From contig JAMPIQ010000001.1 of NCBI GenBank assembly GCA_024699855.1, positions 13,516,001 through 13,580,000 of the forward strand: a stretch of DNA of 64,000 bases, written 5' to 3'. The notes under the pieces were generated by a model, which was given only the letters and a program-made list of their open reading frames with translations, did not search any database and was not told the DNA's origin. Both the position numbers and the translations under genes were made by a program. Positions 1 to 12,382 of the stretch are shown one piece after another. Position 1 is the stretch's first letter; every line of letters starts with the position of its first letter. This stretch comes from Aphelenchoides besseyi. Its lineage: Eukaryota; Nematoda; Chromadorea; Rhabditida; Aphelenchoididae.

Positions 1-3000
1 CTGAGATCGCAAAACTTCATCCTGAGTTTGCAGCTTCTCGAAAGCACACACCAAAATTTCCACTTTCTATTGACATCTCAACCGAAACCTTTTGTTTTAT
101 GTTAATCGAAGTTTCTGTTCATGATTGACAGCCGTTGATTCGCATGATTCCCGGAACCGGCCGATTGGACTCGAGGCCGAATTCTGGTCATCGAGAAACT
201 GAAACCGCGCGACGAAAATCGAACAGTCGCGGAATTGACGAGAGTTCTCGAGTGTCGCTGTGAAGAGAGTGGTGGCTTGTGTTTATATTTTGGGAACACA
301 ACGACCTGCGAAGACAGAAACGAGGTCCGTTGCGCGCTCCAGCATTTGAAGAGGACCAGTTGGTTGCTGATGGATTGACGATGAGTGTGTTGGATGGAGG
401 GGCTGCTGACTACGAAATTTTCCGCGCAAATCCGCTCGAAATCTCCAGCGGAACGAAAACGAGCGTACAGTCGAACAAAATGGCAATCCGTGAACTTGCT
501 TCTGTTTCTCTTTCCGGTCTTCTCGATCTTTTGTTTTGCATCGATTGTGCTCACGGACGATTAGTTCATGGACTGCAAGTTCTTTTCCATCTTCGTGACT
601 GGAAGCTCAGATGCTTTCCACGAGTATGATCTTCGAAGCCGAACAAGTCGTTTCTAAGTATTCTTCGTTACTCACTTAGTTGATCTCTGATACATCCGAG
701 TTTGTTTTCATCAGGATTCAAGATTGAAAGAACTTCAAGTGCTCAGCGTTGTTCATTGACCCTTCTTTTCTGTTGACCTTCTTTTTTGCGTACTCAACAG
801 GCAATCCATTGAATTGGGAAGTGAAGCGATGCAGAAATGGCTGATCTACAGATCATAGCAGCGCAACGAATTCATTCCAAGAGATAAGTTTTTCCGTTCA
901 AACACGAAACTCAATCGTTCCAAGTTTTGATTGTTTTGCTGTTCATTGGACTCGTGCAGCTAATCAAACGTATTGGTTTCTCGGTTTCGCCTAAACCAAT
1001 CGGCGTGTTAACGTACAACGAAGATTGTTTTGCGCTCTTCTGGTCTTCAGAAACTGATTTCTGATTCGAACGCCATCAACTAAAGATTAGAATTTTCGAA
1101 ATAATTGCGCATTCAATTGTTTTTTGTTCGCTTAAGCCGCCCGCTTCTTAAATCCGCTTTATCGTGATCTTACCCTTTCCACCGCTTCGACGGGGTCTCT
1201 GCAGTCTTCTGTTTTGTTTGATTTTGATTGTTGAGGTTGATTGAAAACTTTTGAGCTTAACATCTGAATTGGAGATGACGTCAAACGGAAATTACAAGTC
1301 GATTTTTTGATGCTTTTCATTCTGGACTCGCTTGTCGTTTGCACTTAACTTCTAAGGCGCAAGCTTCACGGATATTTGACGTTCAACTAGGATCGTGTGA
1401 TTAACATAAACATTCAGAAGTGTTCCACATCCTTCCCGAATCGAATGTTCTTGTTTTGACCACTTCATTATCTCAAGTCCACTTCCTTACGATTTTGAGT
1501 GTTTGCAACGAACCGGTTTGACGACAATAACACAAGCAATTGGGCAACACAATACGGAAATACGACTTGCTGTCGTAAACACAGTTATTCATGTTCTTAG
1601 ACGTGTGGAATGAGCGTCTAACTCGGTTGTGAATCTGAAGGTCAGATGTCAACTCGATTAGAAGTTTCTTAAGCTCTTGCTAACCATTCGCTCTTCAAGT
1701 GAGTCGTTATCCCTTTTCATGCACAATTTAACATGTTACGTGAATTGACAACCGAAACAAACGTACTCTCCAGTTCCGCGTTGCAACACGCTAATCTCGT
1801 TTTTAATTCGCTCCGCCAATGCACGGTTGTCGTAATTCGGGATCTTGTTGCGAGTCAAACAAACTGAATATGTGTAAAGAATAAGAGTTCTCTTTCGATT
1901 ACAGTAATCAAATCAACTTGGAGTTCAACCATGATGTTATTTAGTGAACTTTTGTCTTCACATCTTCGATGTGTAAAAGAATCGATCAATGTGACAGTCA
2001 AAGACGACTGCAAAGTTCCAATCAAACATTGCGCTTGGGACTTTGATGTCGTTCTTTTCACCTGAGCATGGACGTATGTTCATTCGAATTCATCAGCACC
2101 TTTCCATGAACTTCTGTTTGTATACAAAACGACGTGTAACAACTTCGTTTCGAGTTTTCAATACAAACAAACTTTCTGCAAATTGTACAGTCGACGTTCG
2201 TACAAAAGTGCAAAGTTGCTGTAGAATAAGACGTGCAATTTTTTCTTTTCACTTTTGAATTCACCATCTAATATGACTGTTTGTTTTTTAACGTTTGTTA
2301 CTTCACGATCTCTAGTCCTTCGAAGCTAAAAAGTTTTCGAGTTCGACCGTAGAATCGCGCAAATACGCTTGCTCCCTACGGTAGTAATCAATAATCCATG
2401 AAATCGATTTCCGTTTGTTATTCGAGTCGCGGGATGAAAGAACGCCATTGACCTTCGAGAATTTGACGACTGCGCGATCATGACTGAAGAATCACATGAC
2501 CAAGTGACTGCTGATGTTCCTTTTGAAAACAAGCCCCATCAGCGTTTGAACAGTCGGGTTTTACGATTGTAATCAAAGAGGCTGGACAGAATTGATCAAA
2601 ACTTTCGCGACTGTAAAGTTTGACCCAAAAGTGGAATGGTTTCCTTAAACTAAGAGATCGGAAACAAACGTTCTCTTGCACGTATACGATTAACCTTCTC
2701 CGAGTGTTCGAACTCTGTAATTGATGGAGCAGATGAGTAAGATCACTTCGTCGAATTGCTCCATTTAACAAGAGTCGAAGGTCAATTGCAACGTTCGAAT
2801 GAACGAGTGGTGTGTGAAGTGCTTCGAAAACTTCAATGGCATGAGGACAGGTGCTAATTAAGTTTTTGTCCATCAGAAAACCTTCTTTTAAGTTGTTTTC
2901 CACGTATAATCAGAGGTCAACTGCTGTCACTAATTGCGCTTAGACAACTCGTTCGATTGTAATAAAAAATTGCAGCTAATTTCATCCACCAGTGAATTGA

Positions 3001-6000
3001 GCAATCGGAACGTTTTTGTGTAAGAAGTTCACTACAGAATGATCGCTCTCGGGCAGCAATGATCGACAACGAGTGTGTTCGAACAGTCGGAGTCAAAACG
3101 AGGACTTCGACCTCGCAGTTCACGTCGATTTCTTTTATTTGAGTTAAGGTTTTTGGTTGCGCAAAATTAATCGTCTGTGAACGTGTTGACTCGCGAACTT
3201 TTTGAAAAGAAGTTGAACACTCGGTATCGTAAGTTTTAAGTGAAAGAGTTAGTGTTTCGTTTTCCTGACATTAAAATGAAAACTTCTAGCGGAACCAAAA
3301 AACGGTCCGATCAGAAGATTGGTCGCTGGAAAAGAGGTTGCGGTAATCGGATTAGCGTATTTTCGAGCCTATTTTCCTTAACAGCTTACGGCAAATGAGT
3401 TCCCGGTGTTGCGTTGGCTTGTTCGTAAGCTAAACCGATGATTGTCGACCAACGGAGTTTCAGTTGTCTTCAATTCTGTGGCAATCTATCGTTTTTGCTA
3501 ACAAGTTTACGCGACTTTTGCTGACTCATTCTAGCAATTGAAACGGCAATTCTCCATAAAAGTTTCATCGGATGATCGCTCACCACTCTTCTCGTTCTGA
3601 CTTTTCGCTTCAAAGCTCAATCCTTTTCGTTTCAGTCGAAATGCACGTATAAAGTGGATCGGACATGTCGCTTTTAATACTCGAATTGGAATCATAAAAC
3701 ATTGAGCTATGATCTCATTTCCGTGTCTATGGTCAGTTACACTCGTAGGAAGTCAATGGAAGTTCAGTTGGTTGTAAATTCTAGTCTTTTCATTGTACGA
3801 AAATAGTCAACCCACTTCAGTAGTTGCGGTCTAATAAGGCGGACGTTCGAGAGGGCGCGGAAACGAGAAACTCGTTTCTTCATTTCAGCTCACCGTTCGC
3901 AATCACAAGGCCGAACTTTTGAAAGTGCGGAGCGTGGGCGATTCAATTAACAAGCTCCTGTTGTAAACTGACTTTCCGATCGAAACTGCTTTCCTGTCGG
4001 TTTTGTGCTCGAACGTCCGGCCATCGCTGTTTCGTTGGTGGGCGGTCGGAAGTTCGTCTACGGCTTCAGTACAAAAGTGAACGAAGAATACAACCACTTA
4101 AGCTGCTTTATAGCCTTGAAATCACTCTCGATCAACTACTCATAAGAACAAGTGGATGCAAAGGCGGAGATCTCGTTTCAGATCAAAAATTGCGCTCCAG
4201 TTTGCGAAATTTGTGTTGAAATGTCAGAGGAACTTTCCCGCTTCGTCGATTCAATTTCATCGACGACGCTCATCCGCACGCTCAACGTCCGAACGTCCAA
4301 TCGTGCATGAGCTCATTGACCAAGAACATCTTTTTGCGGGTGTTGATTTCAAAAAGAACGTCGATCTTTAAAGCGCGTGTTCGATCAGCGAATTCACGTG
4401 AATTCGTTGACGAAGTCGTGGAAGTGACTCGAAATTTCGCGCATTCGGAGCGCCGCCGGGCGACCAAAAAACGTGCGCGAGTTCGGAGGAGACGCAGAGA
4501 ATCAGAATGCGAATCGATCGGAAAATCTAGTCGTTTGCGTGTGCGCAAGCGCCTATTTCCAGTGAGGTTGATCGCGCAAATAAAACGCCGACTGGATCAA
4601 TGGCATCGAAGTTCGTCGATTGACGCACACGGTCATTTCGATTGCCATCGGTGGACGTCCGGTCGGCTTTGATGCTGATCCGCGCGTTCAGCGCAACACC
4701 ACTTTTGTGTGTCATTATCCGCGTTCTTTGGCTTCTCAATCACTTCGCAGATCCCAAGGAATGTACACAAAAATGTTTTTTCGCACACAGCCGATATAGA
4801 AAGTAAAAACGTCGCTCACGCAAACATCTTCGCAATGTTTGGGGACGTGGAAAAACGGTCGCGTGGTCTTTGAGAATCGAGGGGATTGAGCCTCTCGCGC
4901 ACTTCGTCTCAATCGTTCGGTACGCGTTTTCCTGAACGACCGCGTTTGTCCACACGCAAAATTGTTAGCTTCTGAAAGTTGTGGGGGCCCGTTAGCCGCC
5001 CAAAACGTTTGCGCACTTTGTTGTTGTTGTTTATCGTAGGTCATTGTGGGACGAGATCGTTGATATAAAACAAGTCGATAGATGGTCGATGAGTGTGAAG
5101 GTGCGCGAATCGACGGCTTGAATATCCGCCTTTGTATGTTCATTCCAACACGTGTGTTCGGTTTCGCAACCGTTTCCGCGTATCTCGACAATCAACACAA
5201 TGCTCGATCTTCATTCATCCACTTTTCTCATTCTCGCCTCCCTTTTATATTTGATCGACAGTAGCGAATGCCGATTATAGTCACTTACAACACGAATTCC
5301 GATCATAATCGACGGGAGAACTTGTTTTTGCGTCGGTTACAATCGAGTTCCACTGTTTGATCTCGTCACTGATGTCGCCGTGTTTCAGTTGCCATCGAAC
5401 AAACAAAGTCGACGGACTGCGCGATCTCTTTAGCCTGCGAACTCGGGGACACGGTACAAACGAGGGAGAAATGCGGAGTTGTTGACGCAGTAATCCGCAC
5501 ACACTCTTCGCCTATCCACTTTTTTTCTCAAATCGCTTCATCGCGCTCCCACACATCGATTAAACGTCGATGACTGAACGAACAAAAACCCTCCTTTCCT
5601 TCCATCGATCCCCACTGAAAAGTAATAACGTCCGATACGTTTTTTGCGTCCTCCGATATCTCGCTGTACAATCGAATCGCAGCTCTCCAATAAAGTTTGC
5701 GGTTGAGTGGTGGTAGAACATATGAGGTCGGTTGGTTTCCGGATCTCCTTTTTTTCATCGCAAAACCCAACGATTCGGATTTGAGTACTTAGAACGAAGT
5801 TTGAAAGAAAGAACAAATGAATAAGACGAAACAGCGCTCTACTTTTGATCGGTAAGTTGTTCCAACTCTTACGCCAAAAAAGTTCGTTGCTACAACTTCG
5901 GCATCAGCCTCTTCAAAACCCATCTCTTCAATCGTCTACTCTCCTTTCCATTCACCCCTTAACTACCCCTCAACTTGCTATTGTTATCAAAAACAACAGG

Positions 6001-6300
6001 TTCCCACTTTTGGAATCTTTTGCATGTGCAAATCCGATCGTGGATTAGTTTCGTAAAGTGCTCTACAATCGAGAGGGGAAGTATCATGTGTCACTTTTTT
6101 GCATTAGCTTTCTGGACAAATGCAGCGCGAAAACGTAAAGTTGACGTGTTTGCGCACATGTTCGATTGTACGTAAAAACGAGTGGCTATTGCGATTCGGG
6201 ATCGAGAAGTCATTAAGTGGGTTACGTTTTGCGGTTTTCAACGTTCGATTGCGGCGTGTTGATTCGTGCATCGTGTTCTCAATTATCGTTTTGACTTCTT
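1..6300. other. Long gene-poor stretch
   Basis: I find no supportable coding exon here on either strand. Open frames are short, overlap antisense, start and stop without splice signals that join them, and resemble no protein family I know. There is no obvious tandem repeat, terminal inverted repeat or RNA gene. A TTTAG just before 6310, 19 bases upstream of the next ATG, looks like the (trans-)splice acceptor of the gene that follows. The stretch could hold upstream regulatory DNA or non-conserved exons of a gene outside the window; the sequence alone does not say. Confidence 0.5.
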
Positions 6301-6327
6301 CGTCTTTAGAAACATATCAAACACGAA

Positions 6328-9300
6328 ATGAAAGTTTTCACGGTGGGTCTCGATCAGAAACCGCCTCCAACGATGGTTGAGAAGTCCGAATCGCCGCCGC
6401 CCGGCTATCAATCCAATGTTGCCATGCCGTTGCCGATGGGTCCAGAGGTGGCGCCGATTATCGTACGCAAATCTCGTGGCTACAAGGGAATCCTTTTGGT
6501 CATGTTGGGCGTATTCTTGATGGCCGTCTTCGCATTGACTTTGTCCGAAATCGCTTATAATCGTCAACGCGACGAAAATTTCTTCAGACTTCAATGGTAA
6601 GAAATGTAAAGAAGTCGTGTTATCAATTAACCTTAGGGCCCAACTAAAACACCGTTTGGGTTATGAATTCGAGTATCCACATCGAATTATTCCAATCAAT
6701 CGAACTCCCGAATTCGGTGAACCTTTGGCTCAACGAGGCGAGGAAGCCGCTCCAGCCGATACGACAACCACCACTGAAGGTCCTCGTCGTATTTTCATCG
6801 ATACTGGAGCGATGCCCGCCAGCTCCGCTGATTCATCGGCTACTTCTTCGAGTGAACGCGACACTCCCGAGAACTTCGTTCGCGATGCCCGACTTCAATT
6901 CTTGAAATCGATTTTGCAAAAAATCAAACAGAACGCCGAAGAGATGGGCTTTGATGGCACTATGCAAGTGTCGGTAATTGAAGTTGAACCACAAACCGAG
7001 ATCTTAAACGCTAAACCACCGAAAGGCGCTTTCGGAGCATCGGAAGACCCGCGATCGGATTCCTTCTTGGATAGTTTCGGCGAATTTCACGCACCCTCAC
7101 CGTTCGGTCAACAATCGTCGCAACTGAGCGAAAACTCGATCATTGAGCCATCGAACAACGGTCGTGGTCGTTGGCAACCACAGGAGTTCGGAGCCTTTGA
7201 AATGCCAATGGCTCAATTCCAACAACAACAGATGCCCTATCGTCCCGAAATGATGATGGGCGGCTTCCGACCAGCACAAGAATGGAACATGCAACGACCA
7301 GAAATGGAAGAGCACTGGCATCCCAGTGAGGGACAATTTGAAGTTCACCCCAAATCCAATGAGTTTGGTGCATCGCCAAGTCAAGAGATTATGGGTTAGT
7401 CTTTGCAGTTGAAACGACAATGAATGAAGCTTTTCAGGTGAAATGTACGGACGCAAATTCGGTCGTATGTTGCAAGATTTGATTGCTGCTCGCATTCAAA
7501 ACAGCATCATGCAACAGCAACAACAAAACCAAATGATGGTACGTTAACTCACGGATATATTTCTATCGCACTCCTCAATCAATTTGCACAAACTTTCTTA
7601 TCCAAACGAACTCAACTTTCCGTGCGAAATTGTAGTCGAATTAAACGAACTCTCTTTGCTGTAACTTCTCAACTGAATAAACAAAGACGCATCTAATCAA
7701 TGTGATTTCCGATGATGGTCAATACTTAAAACGAATAGAACTACTAGAAACTATATATCGATATGTTTTCGTGTTCTCAAGAACTTGATTTCAGAATCCG
7801 ATGTTGCAGTTGCGACCGTCGTTCCCAATCGAATCCGCACAAATTCAACAATCTGGAGCTCAATTCCCGCCTATTCCACCCGTTCAAAACGCTCAACCAC
7901 CGACTTCTCAGTTCATGGGACAACAGCAATCGGTGCAACAACCTCAATCCAACAATCAACAACCACAAATGCCGCCGTTGCCACCGACTTCAATTCAAGA
8001 CACTCAATCGAAACAACCGGAACAACAACAATTCGGTCAAGGATTCCCACAACCATCACCTCAATTTCCAGTGAGTTAGACGATTTCAACACAAAGCTTA
8101 TGCTTATTTTAGGTCTTCATTGCACCGGAAGATCGAATTCAAATCGAACCACCAAATCAAATGAACGGCGGTGGAATGTGGCAGTCGCCACAAGCACAGG
8201 AATCTCAACAACAACCCGATTCCAAACAACCCGCGCACATTGTCGACTTTATGTCTGCTCCACGTGACATCAAGGCTTGGACTCATCAATCGGAAGTGAG
8301 TTGAACTTTCTTTTTGTTTGCACGGTGACGGTTTTCCCGAGGTGATGGAATTTCACATAACAAAGACTTTAAAACTAAACTCGAACAAAGAAGTGGGTGT
8401 GCTGAATTAAAGAACAAACAGTAATTTTGTTTTGAACAAACAAGTGAACGAACAGACTCGAGGAATGTGTGTATTCTTACCGACATTAACTTCGATGCTT
8501 GCTTGTTCTTACAAACTAATGAATTAACACGCGAACTAACTTCTGACAACGTACACCCCATCACTTATTGCACTTGCACAATCAATTCATATTCAACGAT
8601 TTGAAAGTTGCAGTCGGCCCCAAGTTCGTTAATCGACGGCGAAGTTCAAATGCCCGCTGAAGACGTAGCCACCGAATCGCAGGACAACAAACTCGTAATT
8701 CTGAAGAAACCAACGGTTGACGGCGAAAAGAACGAAGAGTTCGGAGCTCCAACCGGAAGTCAGTTGGCCGATTTGCCGTTAAAAGAACTTCAAGGACAAT
8801 TGGCAGCCGCTGCCGCCGCAGCGTTGGCCGCTCAACATCGTCGCGACATGGAACAACAAGCACCACCACAACCAGCTCCTTTCTCGCAACAACGAAACTC
8901 GGACGACGTTTTCAAGTCCCTCGAACAGTCGGTCGTTGAAGAGCCTCAACAGAACGAAAAGAGCGAAGACGAGCAACATCGTGAAGTCAAACCTCAGCCG
9001 CAACAACAGCAATCAGTTGAGCCGGCGCCGATTGTCAACGAACGTAACGATGAAACCAGTGAACAGGTGCGCAAATAAGAAAAACGATTGAAAATCTCAA
9101 AACCTATGATTTGCTTATTCTCATTTTCGCTTTTTGCTTTCCATGTTTGCTGTGATTGCAAAAAGAATGAAAACAAAAGTCCTCCAAAAGCTATGATTCA
9201 AACGAATATATACGAGAACTGAACTCTAAATTCTTCAGGTCGACTTTCCAGCTGTGAAATTCCCCAACATGGCGTCCGATGCAGTCGGGAGTCCAATGCA

Positions 9301-9391
9301 CGATCTTCCGGAACAAGCTGGCAGCAGCATCTTCTTCCAAGTCGACGAACCTCAACAACAACAACAACGAAGCGTTGCCGGTCTTGTTTAA
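6328..9391 (+). CDS. Glutamine-rich single-pass membrane protein (unrecognised)
   Basis: Seven exons join in frame: 6328-6596, 6637-7394, 7438-7538, 7795-8070, 8113-8295, 8614-9066, 9239-9391, giving about 730 residues. I do not recognise the family. The N-terminal ~53 residues are proline-rich and contain a PPxY-type motif (PPPGY, residues 23-27), a possible WW-domain ligand. One hydrophobic segment (about residues 54-73, after an RKSRGYK stretch) predicts a type II anchor with the short N-terminus inside. The remaining ~650 residues are low complexity: a Thr/Ser/Ala patch, an acidic helical stretch, then Gln/Pro/Met-rich repeats, with short conserved-looking blocks (an LQDLIAARIQN helix; HIVDFMSAPRDIKAWTH). 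Short introns alternate with two of about 255 and 318 bp. AATAAA at 9516-9521 fits the 3' end. Exon frames are secure; function is unknown. Confidence 0.85.
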
Positions 9392-9884
9392 GCGTGTTCG
9401 ATAGTGCCCGTTGCATCGTGGCCTGGTGATTTTCTTCTTATCAAACATTTTTATTTATTCCTCTAAAATCGGTTAAAAACATTCTTTTTTAAAGATCGAA
9501 CTCCAGTTTTCACTTAATAAAACTTACCACATACTCCCGTCAGAATAATCGTTTGATTCTCTCGTTGTAATCACTTGTCACTCTCAACTCTCACTTAAAC
9601 AAAAAGCCTCGTGCTCTGAGCATTCAGATCATGAGCTTCATATCCAAGCATTAATATCCTTTGCGTGTTCTCGCGTTTAGCTCTGTAGCATTTTGATGAA
9701 ATCACGCAGCCGTTTGTAAATACTCCAAAAAGTTAGTCGATTGCTTGATCTTCTGTACGCTCCTTTAGACGTGTCTTACGATTTTAGTTTCCATCGAATT
9801 TGTGTTTAGATGCCGCTGAATGTTCAATTGCAATGGTTTTGTAATTCGTTGATTTAAAAATAAATGTTATTCAGAAACAAGGTG
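9392..9884. other. 3' flank of the Q-rich gene
   Basis: Holds the likely 3' UTR of the preceding gene, with a polyadenylation hexamer at 9516-9521. Beyond it I see no coding exon. The foldback element described next begins near 9885. Confidence 0.5.
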
Positions 9885-9953
9885 GTCGAGCAAAAGAATG
9901 AGAACTGACAAGGAGAGGTCCTGAGTGGTCCCGCCAGTTTTGGCTGAATTATA

Positions 9954-10188
9954 CAGGGTGTCTCTTCACAAACTGACGATTTCAAACGCTCACTAAAAAT
10001 CCATTTCTTAACCGATTCTCATGCAATTTTTTTTAATCGATAGAAAAAAAGCGGAATCTTTGTTCAGCATCTCGAAATTTGCCAAATTCGACGGCACAAC
10101 CGAGAAATTTGCATACTGGCAAAATGCGTCAATTTTTCCAAAAATTTGCACACAGTTAAGGGAATGCGTGTGGTCTTTTCTTTTTTTT
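9954..10188 (+). repeat. Left terminal inverted repeat of mariner copy 1
   Basis: Pairs with 11410-11644 over about 235 bp with differences such as CTCTTCAC versus CTCTCCAC and GATTCTC versus GATCCTC, plus a length change in a T run. Such long repeats are unusual for classical mariner (about 30 bp). Confidence 0.88.
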
Positions 10189-10203
10189 CAACATTTTTAT
10201 CGT

Positions 10204-11403
10204 TCAAAGTTCGACGTGTTTTCCACCATTTTCAATCACTTTTTGGAGACGACGAGCGTAACCGTCGATTGAACGATCAATGAATTCTTGACTCAAATTT
10301 GCAAACTCAACTTCAATTCGAGCTTCCAACTCATCGAGATTTTCGGGTACGGTGCGGTACACACGTTCTTTAATGTAACCCCATAAAAAAAGTCGCACGG
10401 AGTGAGATCAGGACTGTATGGTGGCCATGGATAAGGAGCAATCAATTCACCACCGCCGTGGCCCATCCATCGTCCAGGAAAGTTTTCGTTTAGCCATTGT
10501 CGCACGCGAATTGTGAAATGAGGTGGTGCACCGTCGTGCATGAATGTGACAAACTCTTCGAGAGTAGTGGCTTGAAGCGACGGAAACACACGATTTTGCA
10601 ACATTTGAAGATACGAATCTCCGGTGATGTTTTCGCGTGTAAAAAACGAACCAATGACGCCAATTTTTCCAATTGCTGCCCATACGGTTAATCTTGGGGA
10701 ATGAAGGGGCTTTTCGCGATGCCTGGCGTTGAAAGATTTTTTGAGTTTTTGTTTTCTCATACCATTTTGGATTGGTATCATTCCAGTAACGAAAATTGTG
10801 GTGATTAACATCACCATTAATCGAAAAATGAGCTTCGTCAGAGAAAACCACACTTGAAAGAAATTCGGGCGAATTTTGGATAAGCGTCAATTGAGATTGA
10901 GCAAAAGAACGTCGAGTCAAGCAATGCTCAGGTTTCATTTCATGAACCAAATTCATTTTGTAGGGGTGATGATTTTCGTTCTGAATTCACGTTTCATTAA
11001 CGATTTGAACAAAAAAGGAAATTTGCCTTCAAAATTCGGTGGACTGTTGACCTTGACGGTGTTATTTCAAGATTTGCAAGCGACCGAACTGATTGATTCG
11101 GATCAGCAGCAATCAAACGAAGAAGAACTTCGGCCACAACTTCAGGTGTTTGGGCCGTTCTGAGAAAGCAAATGAGTGAAGAAACAAAATTGCAAGAAAC
11201 TTCTCATGAATTCGTTGTTTTTTGTTGCAATGTCCTCGTTCCAAAAACTTATCAAACCAAATCGAAAAATTCGAAGTGCTAGGAACAGGAGCACGTTGAT
11301 TCAATCCGTAATGTCGTCTAAATGCTCGTATGACCATGACCGGACTTCTTGTCTTCGCATATTCGATAACACAGAACGCCTTTTGTTCGGCAGACCAACT
11401 CAT
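10204..11403 (-). pseudogene. mariner-type transposase, frameshifted
   Basis: Read on the minus strand the frames give, in order: an N-terminal helix-turn-helix (starts MSWSAEQKAFCVIEYAKTRS, the DUF4817-like start), a second HTH block (TPEVVAEVLLRL...; STVHRILK), and a DDE catalytic domain with DEAHF (first Asp), HDGAPPHF (second Asp) and PPYSPDLTPCDFF (third Asp). The C-terminus ends ENGGKHVEL. The blocks lie in different frames with at least three shifts and one stop, so no intact transposase can be made. I count 41 residues between the second and third Asp, as in DD41D-type elements rather than classical DD34D mariner. Confidence 0.85.
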
Positions 11404-11409
11404 GTTTTT

Positions 11410-11644
11410 GAAAAAAAGAAAAGACCACACGCATTCCCTTAACTGTGTGCAAATTTTTGGAAAAATTGACGCATTTTGCCAGTATGCAAATTTCTCGGTT
11501 GTGCCGTCGAATTTGGCAAATTTCGAGATGCTGAACAAAGATTCCGCTTTTTTTCTATCGATTAAAAAAAATTGCATGAGGATCGGTTAAGAAATGGATT
11601 TTTAGTGAGCGTTTGAAATCGTCAGTTTGTGGAGAGACACCCTG
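11410..11644 (-). repeat. Right terminal inverted repeat of mariner copy 1
   Basis: Inverted partner of 9954-10188. Its inner edge lies against the transposase start codon region (near 11403, minus strand). Confidence 0.88.
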
Positions 11645-12382
11645 TATATCAGTCTACGCGCAATTTTACGCTGATTTTGAATAGCATGCTCATTCTTGCC
11701 CAATCGCAGAATTGACCGAAAACCAGAAACACTGAAATTGCTAAAATCGTAGTGTCGATTATGCTCATTATCGTGGTGAAGTCCGTTTATTTTTATCTCA
11801 CTTTATTCTCGACTTATTGGCCGTTTTATTTGCCCAAAATTCATTCCGATTTATGGTCCGTTAGACTTCCTTTGGAAGTGTGAGCATCAATAGTCGAGTA
11901 AGTGATGGGCTTGCGAACTCTTTTGGAGGTTTCAAGTTCGATTGCTTCTATCGTCACTATCAAGTGCTGCGTTCTACCAAAACGACTCCACAAAGTGAGA
12001 AAAAAGTCGGCTGGATCTTTCGTAGTCACATGCTATTCACTCTTTTTCTTTTTGCTTTGTGGATACAAGACAGCAACTTGCATTCGACAGCAGAGAGAAT
12101 TGAACCTGCAACCTCCAAAAGAGTTCGCAAGCCCATCACTTGCTCACTCGACTACTGCAGCTCACACTTCCGAGAGAAGATTAGTGGACCATAACTCGGA
12201 GTGAATTTTGGCCAAATCGGACGGCCAATATCTCCATAATAAAGTGAGATAAAAATAAACGGACTTTACCACGATAATCAGCGTAAAATTACGCGTAGAC
12301 TGATATATAGTTCAGTCAAAACTGGTGGAACCGCCTAGAACCTCACCTTGTGAGCCTTCATTTCAACCAAAACTCTTAAGTG

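Larger units (their letters stand above)
9954..11644 (-). mobile_element. mariner/IS630-superfamily DNA transposon, copy 1
   Basis: The element is 1,691 bp, starts CAGGGTGTCTC and ends with its complement, and is flanked by TA on both sides (9952-9953 and 11645-11646), the target duplication typical of Tc1/mariner elements. Near-identical terminal inverted repeats of about 235 bp (9954-10188 and 11410-11644, only a few mismatches) argue for recent movement. It carries one decayed transposase on the minus strand. It sits inside the left arm of a foldback element, so it is the younger of the two insertions. Confidence 0.9.
9885..12376. repeat. Foldback (inverted-repeat) element, interrupted by a mariner
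   Basis: Sequence either side of the nested mariner pairs with sequence near 12.0-12.38 kb in inverted orientation. Outer left arm (about 9885-9953: ACAAGGAGAGGTCCTGAG..., CCAGTTTTGGCTGAAT) matches the reverse complement of about 12308-12376. The left arm resumes at 11645 (TATATCAGTCTACGCG) and matches the complement of 12292-12307. Pairing continues inward through the GTCCGTTTATTTTTATCTCA block to about 11960 on the left and 12070 on the right. The left arm carries an extra ~92 bp at about 11676-11767 lacking from the right arm. The loop is only about 110 bp. No open frame of note lies inside, so this looks like a non-autonomous foldback or MITE-type element. Arm similarity is roughly 75-90% by eye. 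Confidence 0.75.

Noticed and set aside
4156..4672. Overlapping plus and minus frames rich in Arg and Ser
   Set aside because: Open on both strands because of CGA/TCG-rich sequence; no domain, no consistent splice sites.
7097..7495. 132-codon antisense frame inside the Q-rich gene
   Set aside because: Shadow of the CAA/CAG-rich sense exon.
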